The notes under the pieces: generated by a model
The model's database searches: none
What the model saw: only the letters and a program-made list of their open reading frames with translations
What the model was told of the DNA's origin: nothing
Made by a program: the position numbers and the translations under genes
Source of the DNA: Oscheius onirici
Taxonomy: Eukaryota; Nematoda; Chromadorea; Rhabditida; Rhabditidae
Assembly (NCBI GenBank): GCA_932521025.1
Contig: OW051470.1
Coordinates: 5,380,501-5,444,500, forward strand
Direction: 5' to 3'
Length of the DNA stretch: 64,000 nt
In this document: positions 1 to 10,200 of the stretch, one piece after another
How the letters are laid out: each line of letters opens with the position of its first letter
Position numbering within the stretch: the first letter of the stretch is position 1

Positions 1-626
1 ACAATTCAAACTTCTGACTGATCCTCCTACTAGACTCTCACTATCTTCTTATTCTTCTGCTGTTTCGATGGCAATTGAGGGATCGCGGACTGTCTTGTTC
101 GTCTCCCGACTATTCCGACGATACACCCACATTCTTGTCCAACCTATGACGAATGCTGTTCCTAGTGTCACGAAGGAAACGTTTTGTATCTACAGGACCA
201 GAAAGAGCGCTGTTCTCGTCGTCTAGTCCGAGCTGAAAATCGAGACTTCTGCTCACGATCTCCTGGTCAAACTTTGGCTCCGAGTGTTCCCGCAGTCGTA
301 GCGGTGTTATTCATTTTCGAAAGAGAAACCTGAAACGGGTTCTGAGAAGACTGCTTTTGGTTCAAAGAAAACAGAACCAACATAATTCTCAAAAAAGTTC
401 CATTTGACGGATTGGCAGGATGAACAAAGAAGGAACAATCGACCCATGTGGAATCAGAGACGGAAGTAGAAATTGCCTTCTTTCACCAATAAAACTATTG
501 ACTCCCTCTGAGCATCTGGATACGAAAGTCTTTTTGCAAGTGGAAAAAAGACCATGTCCGTGTCATTAAAAAAGAATGTCTGCCTCGTTTTCCCTTTTAA
601 TGATGGCGAAAAAGAATTGATTTTAG

Positions 627-1177
627 GTCTCGTGGTTGAGGGCAGTTGATCGAGCCTTGTTGCTACAAGGCTGGCAGGATGTGGCCTTTATAAACCCAGC
701 TAACCTCGTCTTCGTCTACATGTTGATCAGAGATGTCATTCCAGGTTCGACTATTTCTCTCCCGAATCAGCAGTAATTCCAGACGAGGAAGACATATCTT
801 CCGTGGACGAACTCCACGCCTGGGTCCTGACGTGTCTCTACATTTCCTATTCGTATATGGGCAACGAGATCTCTTATCCTTTGAAGCCTTTTCTCATCGA
901 AGTCGTGAGTCTTGTTTATATTGCGAACACGGGATCGGTCGAGCGTGTCTTCGACGGAGAATTAATCTTCGTCGAAGCTAGTTGATCCCCTTTGAGAACG
1001 CGGGAGACAAAACAGAGAATCATTGCAACAAAAAAAATTCAGGACCGCGACAAGTTCTGGAATCGGTGTGTTTCGATAATAAACAGACACAGTGCCGACA
1101 TGCTTCGCCTCAACTCGTCTTCCGTCTTTTTCGGCGAAGTTTTTAACGAATTGAAACGATTTTCTCTCGAACAATAG
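627..1177 (+). CDS. CDK5R1: CDK5 activator, p35 family (5' part unresolved)
   Basis: This is the cyclin-like activating region of a p35/p39-type regulator, which binds and activates CDK5 at the neuronal membrane. Exon 627-708 encodes [19 protein letters not shown] and continues [19 protein letters not shown] short intron ends at the AG before position 747. The next exon carries [20 protein letters not shown], the hallmark of the family. An intron of about 138 nt (from 905) leads to the last exon at 1043, [17 protein letters not shown], ending in TAG at 1177. The exon before 627, which should hold the N-terminal half of the activating domain, was not found in bases 1-626, so the true start is unknown. 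An AATAAA lies at 1079, inside the coding part, and is not the polyadenylation site. The gene meets ABHD16A tail to tail. The family call is firm; the CDK5R1 versus CDK5R2 choice is not. Confidence 0.85.
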
Positions 1178-1568
1178 ATTCTTCCTTCCCTCTGCTGACC
1201 CACGGGTCTTTCTCTTTTACTCTCCCAGTGCTTCTTCTTCCAATTCCTGTTTCTGCTTGTCCTGCTCAATTCGATCCTGTAGTTCTGTGAATAGTGCTTA
1301 GATTTTTACTTTGTCCCGACAAACGGTGCTCCACGAATAACACTTCCTTCCTTTACTTTGTCCGAGTAATGAGCGGCTTTCTGACGAGAAATAAACGTTT
1401 TATCAAACAAAAACTCCTAATTGCATCAAATAAATTAACTGTGAAATAGTACAAAAGTTAGCCGAAACAATCGGTTTGCGGAATATACGAAACTGCATAC
1501 AATCACATGTTTTGATAGCATCTGCTTTGACTTCAGAACTTACTTATGAGATCTCATTTTACCGTCTC

Positions 1569-4213
1569 CTACATCGGCCGAATGCCGGTTGGTATGTTGA
1601 AGTACCTGAAACCAGGATAAGCTGGCTGAAAGAAAGATTAAACTAACCGCGGGTCAAGAGGCATGACATGACTGGCATCAAAATCGACAAGGTAATGTTC
1701 ACACGCAGCGAAAAGCCTGACCCGTCGACGACTCGTTTCGTCCTAAAAGGGAGAAATACACACAAAATTTGACAAAAACATACTGCTGCTGTGCTGACAC
1801 TGAGAGCTCTTTCCTGGGGAGACATGGCCAGCCATTTATCTATTTGCGGCTCCAGGTCTTTTATCAGCTCCGGATGCCGAGATCGGAGGACTTCTTTCAA
1901 GAGATAATTTGCTCGATTTGTTGAGCGGACGTGAACTTCTCCAAGTCCTTCATCGATGGTCAGGATTTCTTCTTGAAGACGTCGGATCAGGCGAAGAGGG
2001 CCCTTGTAACGAGAAAGCTAAAAATGTCCAAATTTCTTAAGAATATCCTCTTATTAAAACGCTAAGGTCGCCCGAAGTGTATTTCGAACTTTTCAACCCC
2101 TGGGCAGTTAAAATGCGAATCCGAGGGCAACTACTTTATTGACAACTGTTTTTGTGAGGAATCCGGCTACCACGTCCGTTTTTCGAAATAATCCCCTTTT
2201 CACTGTTTTCAAGTCCCTCTATGGTTTGGCCCTCTGAAGCCGCAGGTAACAAGTTATGTCCTGTCGAGAAATTATGCACTAAATAACTTTTGCAGTTGAA
2301 ATAGTTGTGGGAGTACCAAGTATGGTACGACGCCGCTAGGCAACGAAGTCGGCTGGTAAGGTTGAACTTACAATAGCATGGATCTCCAGATTTAGATAGT
2401 TCCTGATTGCATATTTCACTATTCCGCTCAAAAATCTCGGCATCCGGGCTTCCGCTAGCGGATAGACGTCGTCAAAAGTGGCATCCAAGATAGCTCCTTT
2501 GATTTCTAAAAAAAAGCTTTTAAATTTATACCTTTAGTGTTTTTAAACACAAGTTGAGCTACGCTCCCTTCGGGGCTAAGTGAAATAGTTTTGTCCGTTT
2601 AAAAAAAAGATAACAGCTTGCTATCTGATCCCTCTCCATTTCAATTATGTTCCTGTGTTTCTGTTCGTCTAACCTTGCCCCTTTGTCCTGTTTCTAATTT
2701 CTCGACACTTTCTCTCTGTCCACCCTTGCATTCTGCAATATGTTCTGCCGTTCTCCAGTTGTGATATCACCCCCGTTGGAGCTAAAGTTATAGTAGAAAC
2801 CCCCTTGAGCGCTTTCCCGTATTCCTAACCCGCACTCGATTCTCTACTGTCTGGAAACCGTCCCCAGTAAACAAAAAAATCAAAGTCCAATTGCAAATTG
2901 ACTTGTCTAAACATGTTACACTAACTCCTTTCCCCTTAATTGCGCACAAATTGCTCCATTTTGATTGCCAATTAAAGCTTCCGACAGACAGACAGAGACG
3001 CGAGAGCATTTTAAAATAGATTTTACTGGAAAAATAAACCTACTGGGATAGTTTGCAGCCAAGTAGGCGCTAGGGAAGCCACCAATTGACCAGCCGAAAA
3101 TAACGATATCTTCTTCCTGATAGCCCAGACTCTTCGCGTACTGCATCATAGCCTCAGCAGCTGCCAATGTATTCTTAGGAAACGGCAGTCCTGAACTTTC
3201 GCCGAATCCGGGATGGTTCCATCCAAGCACAGAATATCCTAGTTGTGTCGGCGTGTTAGCCACACCAATTTCATAATATCCAGCGTTTCCCTCACAGCAA
3301 ATGACCAGCGTTTTGTGGCTAAAAAAGTTTGCATATGTTACAAATGACGTCCAAACCGTTGGTCTGGCGTTCCTCGCACTCCTTCGATAAACATCGTATC
3401 TAAGAGATCTCCTTCCGTGGTTTGGACCCATGCTCGTTTTCCACCCTACGTCACGAGTCTGATAAGAAAAAAAATATTCACCTTGTGAGCGACCATCTGC
3501 TGACGTGCTTGACGAAGATTTCCCTTCAACATGTAGTTCAAAAGCCCAATCGATCCGGGATACATCATATGACGGCCAAAGGCGTGAATTGCGTACCAGG
3601 AAAGAGCCTTGGTCAACGGATTAGCTAAAAGTTATACACTGAGAAGTAATATGCAGCGATACCTCCAGGAAGAGGCGGCTCATGGATCCACAGCTTATTA
3701 TTTGGAACGGCGTGAAAGTCTGCGTTCACGCCGATCAGTTGAAAGTCGTATTTCTTGAGCTCCTAAATATTTTCGGAATTTGAAAGAAACATGTGTTGGA
3801 TAACCTCATTGTGGCTGGTGCTTCCAGTATCGCGTGCTTTTTGCCATATAGCAATAAATTCTCTGTAGCTTGGATCCATGACGCGACCAATAAATCTGCA
3901 AAAATGGTGAAAAAAAGGGAAAGTCAACTAACCTGCCACCGTATGCCAAAATAACAAGAATTCCAGCATATTGCATAATTCCTAGAACCGTATTCGTGGT
4001 AAACCATCCTCTATGATATAAATAGGCGAATATGACTGGTCCGAATGCTAGCGAAGTCGAGACGTAGAAAATACCACGGCAGAGACTCATCGCTGTGTTT
4101 CCCCACGATTCGGCAGTGTTGAGAGCACGTTCAGGACCCCGAAATTGTCGGTAGAGCTCAGGGCCGATGAGTAAGCTGTACAAGGTTCCCATCTGGAAGA
4201 GAAGACGAAGCAT
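1569..4213 (-). CDS. ABHD16A: Phosphatidylserine lipase ABHD16A (BAT5)
   Basis: An ER-membrane alpha/beta hydrolase that makes lysophosphatidylserine in vertebrates. The first exon begins MLRLLFQMGTLYSLLIGPEL and contains two hydrophobic segments (about residues 40-90). Later exons give FGRHMMYPGSIGLLNYML, LLDTMFIEGVRGTPDQ, LVICCEGNAGYYEIG, GYSVLGWNHPGFGESSG, the nucleophile elbow FGWSIGGF, AILDATFDDVYPLAEARMP, LKEVLRSRHPELIKDLEP and the terminal PAYPGFRYFNIPTGIRPM before TAG at 1571-1569. Domain order and length match the family throughout. The intron that interrupts the hydrolase fold after the elbow (about 3044-2520) is filled by a dispersed repeat, and the next intron (about 2360-2040) by a second repeat family, so this gene has two unusually long introns among 30-60 nt ones. 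ATG at 4213 is the first in-frame methionine. Confidence 0.93.
2045..2360. repeat. Dispersed repeat family 2, copy 1
   Basis: This stretch and 16850-17150 can be aligned by eye over about 300 bases. Shared blocks include TCTTATTAAAACG, GCTACCACGTCCGTTTT, AACAAGTTAT with TCCTGTC, and a trailing GTCAGCTGGT/GTCGGCTGGT. It sits wholly inside an ABHD16A intron. No coding capacity and no clear terminal repeats were seen. Class unknown. Confidence 0.6.
2540..3030 (+). repeat. Dispersed repeat family 1, copy in ABHD16A intron
   Basis: It begins near ACAAGTTGAGCTACGC with CCCTTCGGGGCTAAGTG and ends CAGACAGACAGAGACGCGAG then TTTAAAATAGAT. The same blocks, in the same order, occur at 26450-27110, with partial copies at 12690-12735, 25541-26283, 60817-60955, 62385-62700 and, reversed, 62830-63595. 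No open reading frame is conserved between copies, so it looks non-autonomous. Confidence 0.7.
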
Positions 4214-4565
4214 TTGATTGAAGTGAAGAGCGAAGGGAAGAAGCTTTGTTTACAAAAAGTTTGGGTCTTTTTATCTTTCCCTGGGACATTTGTTTTGAAT
4301 GATGGATTTTACTGACAGAAAATAGAAGAATATCAGGGCACTGGTGATATTTTAAACAAAAAGTTAAACTCAGTTTTAGAACATGAAAGATTGTGAAACA
4401 GCAAAACGTGGTCTTTACGCAAGTTAACAACAAAATCTGTTGTGCGACAGATAAAAATTACCCAGTAAAGCAAACAGGGACAATCCCTTTGCATAAAAAA
4501 GAAACATTTCGACAGACAACTTTAATGAATGTGGGAATGTACAACACAATTATGAGATTTTCTGT

Positions 4566-5222
4566 TTACTTCGCCTCGGGAGACTCTCGGCCTTTTTTTT
4601 CTTCATCGGATCCGTTTTCATATTCTTTTCCGTCATTGTCATCGTTTTCTTCTTCATCATCATCCGACTCTTCCTTCTTTCCTTTCTTGTTCAATCGGGC
4701 TTTTTTAGCATTAGATTTTTGTCGTAAACGTTTTGCTCGTTTCTTAGCGGTTTTGGCTTCTTCTTCTTCCTCTATTTCCTTCTTCTTCGAACTGAAAACA
4801 AAGTTATTGCAAAATAAGATTTTTTATACTCGTATTCTTGATCCAGCTCATCCTTTTTAGCCATAAAATCCATATATTCTAGTCTGTTTTGTTCTTTTCG
4901 ACGGTTGTTTCTAAAACAAGCATTTTTAATACTGAAATATTGAAGGCAATTTACCTGTAAATATGGAATTCCGCACTGCCAGCAGCGGCTGATGAACCAA
5001 CCACATTTCGAACAAAATCCGGCGGTGGCTTCGGAGCTTTGCAATCATCTTTTCGAACAGGCAGAGGCGCTAGTTTATTCTAAAAAAAACACAAATCTTT
5101 TGAGAAGAGGGAAACGTAGATACCGGATTTTTCTCTAAGCGATTGAGACGGAGGCGAATAAGATCATATGCCGTACTGCACTTTCTTTCTTCTTCCTCTT
5201 CGGGATTTTCGTCGCGGGGCAT
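4566..5222 (-). CDS. PRKRIP1: PRKR-interacting protein 1 homologue (spliceosome C-complex component)
   Basis: Four exons join to a protein of about 170 residues. It starts MPRDENPEEEEERKCSTAYD; the core reads PKPPPDFVRNVVGSSAAAGS, then EFHIYRNNRRKEQNRLEYMD, FMAKKDELDQEYDSKKKEIE, and a Lys/Glu-rich coiled-coil tail ending KGRESPEAK before TAA at 4568-4566. This matches the family's conserved [21 protein letters not shown] block followed by a long helix that in human spliceosome structures spans the C complex. All three introns (about 36-50 nt) keep frame. A pyrimidine-rich AG sits just 5' of the ATG at 5222, suggesting a 5' UTR intron. The gene is head to tail with ABHD16A, 352 bases downstream of whose start it ends. 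Confidence 0.92.
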
Positions 5223-7220
5223 TCCTGAAAGTCAGTTTTTAGTGAATAGCTAAAAATAAGGGGAAAACAGAATTAGACAAAAAGGCGGGTCGGAGAGACG
5301 GAATCTGTCGAAATCTCGCATCTTCATATTTCGATAAAATGGGCTTGCGTCAGGTGAAAAACGTTGTGCGATTGCAAGTTGCCAGGTTCGTAAAGAATTC
5401 AAACCGAACGAAATGCGTAAATGGATAGAGAAAAATGAGTGTTTGATACCAAGCAAGTTGTTCTCAAAAAATCGTCGATAAATATAAAAAATATTGCTTA
5501 TTTCACAAGAAGAATGCAAGAAAAAAATTAGGTAAGAGAAAAAAAATTTGTCAAAACAAACAATTTTCAAACAACCCGCCAATTTTACCTTTTCTCAATT
5601 GGCGGCAAGTTTAATTTGGCTTCCCACGGAACAGAACCACGGCGTTTCAACAACGTGTAGGTGTCGCCAAAATGACCTTCAAAATTTGGTTCCGGCTTGG
5701 TCTCGAGGGGACGGTATTTCAAATTTTTGCCGTTTTTCTAGTCGAATTTTTGTTCGTTTTTCTTGTTTTTAGGTCATTTTTCTTGTTTCTTTCTTGCCTA
5801 TCAATCGTGCAAATGCCCTCTATGATTATAAGAAAAAAATTAGTGAAAAATAGTTCTGTTTTCAATTTTTACCGTTTATCTTTGTCAAAGTGATTTCATC
5901 GGCAGGATTGATAAATCACAAGTAGGAGTACTATTCCCAGGCCTATATACGCATACAACCGCATCAACACTCTCTTAGAGCGTCATTTTTCTATTTTTGA
6001 TTATTTCGGATTTCTTTTTTCACAAAATCATAGAGGGCATTTGCACGATTGATAGGCAAGAAAGAAACAAGAAAAATTACCTAAAAATAAGAAAAAGGAA
6101 CGAAAATTCGACAAGAAAAAGGGCAAAAATTTGAAATACGCTAAAAATAATTTGCGCGCCAATTCCCCTCGAGACCAAGCCGGAACCAAATTTTGAAGGT
6201 CATTTTGGCGAGACCTATACACCTGTTTGAATGAGACGTAATGCCGCCTAGTTTCATTATTACAGTATACTACAGTAATCGCCTACTGTATTCCTCTGGC
6301 GAGCGATTCAAACGTGATTTTTTTTTTCGATAAATCGAATTTTTCTAGGTTGTTCTAACCTAGCAAATGATCCTTTTTTTTTACTCTTTTCTCGTCAATT
6401 TCGCGTAATTGAACGTAGTGAAGAAGTTGCCAAAGAGGGAAACTAACTTTGCCTCAAATAAGCACTAAAAACGCATTCTGCTGCATTTATTCTACGTGGG
6501 ACGTTCAAATGCAAGGAAAATGATATTCCAGTGATGAAGAACCTGAATCTGATGAGAGGACTGTAAAAATCTTGGTGAAAATGCCTAGATTCCGAAAGAT
6601 CTCGTTTCTTGTAGGGTTAGACGATACTAATATAATTTTTTTTGTCATTTATGCAGCTATACTGACCTGGTTTAGGAAAAGTACATATAAACGTCGAAAA
6701 ATGGATGCTTTCGAGCGATATTAGTCTAGAATAAAGAATAAGAATTTCTAAGAAAACTGTGACAAAACCTTTAGAAGCTGCTGTCACAGAGTACATGTAA
6801 ATTTGAAAGATTACCCAGTTCCCCAGTGCCGACTCGCATAATCAATCATCGCAACAGTCTCTCTCTCTCTCTCTGCCGTCAAGCGGGATCGTTCTTGATT
6901 TCTTACACCCTATACCGGCCCCTTTTCTTGTCTTCCTATCGATTACATTCTTTGGAATTATAGGGTGATCGCTCGTTGTACATGGTCATAAATCTGCTGG
7001 CAGAGCTCAGGCGGTCAACAGGTGGTGGTCCCCTCCCAAATGACCCGAATGACTGACCACACAGGACGGTGTCGCGTTTCCCGTAAATTTAGCCCCAGTG
7101 ACTTTTTTAGCATCTCCCGTTCAGTTCTCTCTATTTTCGCCGGAAGTGAGCGCAACTTCCAAAGACTGTTATTGTTTCTACCTTCTTTTAATATTGTTTT
7201 TTCCAGAAAAATGATTCAAA
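5223..7220. other. Intergenic region, no gene seen
   Basis: The 2 kb between PRKRIP1 and the TRPM gene holds the foldback repeat at 5652-6228, AT-rich sequence, a short ACAGTA-rich stretch near 6264-6290 and a small CT-dinucleotide run at 6858-6875. The AG at 7205-7206 preceded by TTTTTCC looks like the acceptor of a 5' UTR intron for the channel gene. No conserved reading frame was seen. Confidence 0.6.
5652..6228. repeat. Foldback (inverted-repeat) element
   Basis: Left arm about 5652-5832, right arm about 6010-6228, roughly 180 bases between them. The arms pair through blocks such as TCGCCAAAATGACCTTCAAA, TTGGTTCCGGCTTGGTCTCG, TTGCCTATCAATCGTGCAAA and TGCCCTCTATGAT. The right arm has extra bases (AATTTGCGCGCCAATT) missing from the left. 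No coding sequence in the spacer. Probably a non-autonomous DNA transposon or foldback element; target duplications were not resolved. Confidence 0.75.
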
Positions 7221-10200
7221 ATGGATGATTATGAGCAACCTGTAAACGAGTTATCCCTGGTGACGGATACCGTTGCCATTCAAGTGATCGACGGTGTTGG
7301 CGGTGTCCAACTATGTCCTTCCATTATTCTCGGCAGTGTACAAGTCAGTCCCTCAAAAGTGTTCAACGAACCCTATTTCATTAGGCTCTACCAGGAGCAT
7401 CGAAGCATATTTACAGCCGACTGTCGGCTGCAGCTAATGAAGTCGATGAAGGCGTTCCAGATCTCATTCTCAGTCTCGTTTCTCATGGAAATCAACTCTC
7501 TTCCAATTTTTTATCCTCAGTTGAGGCTGCTCTTGCTCCTCTGGTTCAATCAAACGGACTATGGCTGATCTCTTCCGGAGAGTACGATGACCCTTTTGCC
7601 CGTGCTGCCAGCAACACAATCCGCAGTGTTCTACCTCAGGTTTTTCCAAATTCTTTCCATTTTAGCTTTTTCAGACGGAAAATGCTGTAGAGGTTTTACA
7701 CTTGATGGTCAACAACTACGAAGATGTTCTGGTTCAGTCAGGAATACCCATGGTCGATACCTCATTGAACACTTTACTCTTACTCTCTCGGAAAGAGTCA
7801 TCTTTGGGAAAGACAAAACTTAAAGCTCAGTCGGTCGTCCGACTCTCTCATCCGCCTCCAGCTCTTTTGATTGGTGTGCCATCGGACCATATCTCTACGG
7901 GAATGACCCCCGCTACCCAGGCAGCACCTATCTTGCTCTCACCTTCCAACGACAAAAGACCTCTCCCGGTCGTTTTGTTTGCTGGTAAGTCATGCTTGAT
8001 TAACAAAAGATATTGGTAAAGGATCTTCGACGGAATCACTCGAGGAACTTCTGATCTATGTAGAGCACGGAGTACCGGTTATCATTCTTCAGGTACACAT
8101 CAAATTGTCTAACACGATTTGTTTAGGATAGTTGTGAACTTTGCACAGTATTGCATCGAGCTGCTCTCCTCTACAGAACACCCCAGTTCGAGCACAAACG
8201 CTTCGTTTCTTGGTTGAGTGAGCAGCTGCATACTGTCGGATATCAAGATGTCGACAGCATTGTCGATATTATTGTACAGATCTTTTCGATCGCTCTAGGA
8301 GAACCTCAATTACTTGACTTTCTTGACAGCGATGACGTGAGTCTCTTTCTTCTTGAATGAACATCGTTTTAAGATTCTGTCCCTGGCTGGGAGAATAGTC
8401 GATCTCTGCGTCCAATGTTATTCTGGTAGTATAGAAACACGTCAAGTGATACTTTTAGCCGGTCGATTGAACCAACCAGGTGCCATTTCCCCACTACTTT
8501 CTTCCGAGACTCTTGACGATGATGTAAGTTATCGCAACTCGATATTAATTGATAACAGCTCATGACTGATCTCCTTTGTGAATGTGTTCTTCACGAGGAC
8601 CGAGTCGGCTTCCTCTCCTCTGTTCTCGAAGCCAGACCTCAGTTAAATGTAACTTCCAATATGTTGATAAGAATGGCAAGTGTAGCCGATCAGGTATGAT
8701 TCGGGTTTCGTAAATTTTAATTCAAAACATTCAGCATTTTTACACGACCATAGTCCTCAGCCAGTGTATGGAATATTCCGCAGTACCTGAGGAAGTCGAT
8801 GAACAGTTCGCCCACGATCTCAATGTGGCCATGGTACATTTCTTTGCTTTTAAGTAAACTAGCCGTCTAGAAACGTCTTTCATTTGGAGTTGATGAGCTC
8901 TTTCCCCCAACATTTTTTACCGGAGATATCCTTCGGAAAGACAGCGTACAAGCCATCAAGATACTTGCGGTTTCCATCCCCTTTTTGTAAAACTATTTCT
9001 GTTCAGATCTGGTGTCTTTTGTTGCACAAGCCGACTTTGGTTCGATGCTTCTGCGCCTATTCGGAAGAACCTCTGGCCTTTTCTCTAGTCTTGTCCAGAA
9101 TATCCAGATCTCTTTCACACGAAGCCAGAGACTGGTATTTCTACTCGGATTCGTTGAATCAACTAGCCGATAGACTCGCTCTTTCGGCCACTTCAATACT
9201 AGACGGTGTTCATGAAAAGACGCCACAAAAGGCCTATCAAATGGTTTGTCAGCCGGTGGAAGAGTTTCATGGAGCTACCATCACTCAAATGGCTTTCCAA
9301 GTATTGTTCTTGTCTGTTTCCCGGGTGATGAAAGTCTTCAGGCTAACTGTCGGTCGATTCTCGCCCACGAAACTTGTCAACGCTGGGTCCATCGGCTTCT
9401 CTACGGCCATCTTCAGCCACGAGGCTGTCTCAGTTTCCTGCCCGCCTGGTTCAAAATACTCATTTCCGCCGTTTTCATCGCTCCCGTCAAATTTTGGATC
9501 TCTACTCGACCAGCTTTTACTCATTTTCACAAGGACACCAAGTCTCCGACTGTTGCTCTGCTAGATGTCACTCGACAAGTTCAAAGAAGGACTCGAACAT
9601 ACAGGTTTAGCTTGATTGTGACGATTGAAACCAACAATTTTAGTGTGATATCTGGCAGGAGTGACGCTCTGACCAATTTGACCGCCCCTTTGTCGGTTAA
9701 TCTACCTCATCACCTGATGTCTGGAGGAGAACAGTCAGCAACCCCGCAGTCGATCCTTTTTCCATTGAATATTGAGGAACCGGACAACGAGGCAGTAGTC
9801 AGACAAACAAAGAAGGTCTGAATTAATCATTTGATGCTGGAGTTCAAATTCAGAAAAGAATTCGTCGTTGGGCTTCTCCCTCTCTCCGTCTTTTCTACTC
9901 GACTCCCATTGTCAAGTACTGGCTGTCTCTCGTCTTCCGTCTACTTCATCTAGGTGTCATGGCCTATGCGGTACATTCCTTCATTCAATGCAACCCTGTT
10001 TAGCTTCTTCTTCCCGGTTGTGGATCATTATACTTGGATGCTATAGTGTGGGCGTGGTCCTTTATGTGGTGGATGGGTTAGTAACTGACTGAACTGCTCG
10101 AATTTCTTTCTTTCAGAATCCTTATGGGTGCTGAATCTACGTTCTCATACAACAGAACTATCCGTGATGCCTTGGAGAGTGAGTTCAGACAACAACTTTT

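Noticed and set aside
205..300. Possible upstream exon of the CDK5 activator (TSAHDLLVKLWLRVF)
   Set aside because: Slight resemblance to the family STSELLRCLGxFL block, but no compatible donor site and a stop codon follow; too weak to include.
6858..6875. CT dinucleotide run
   Set aside because: An ordinary short microsatellite with no special context.
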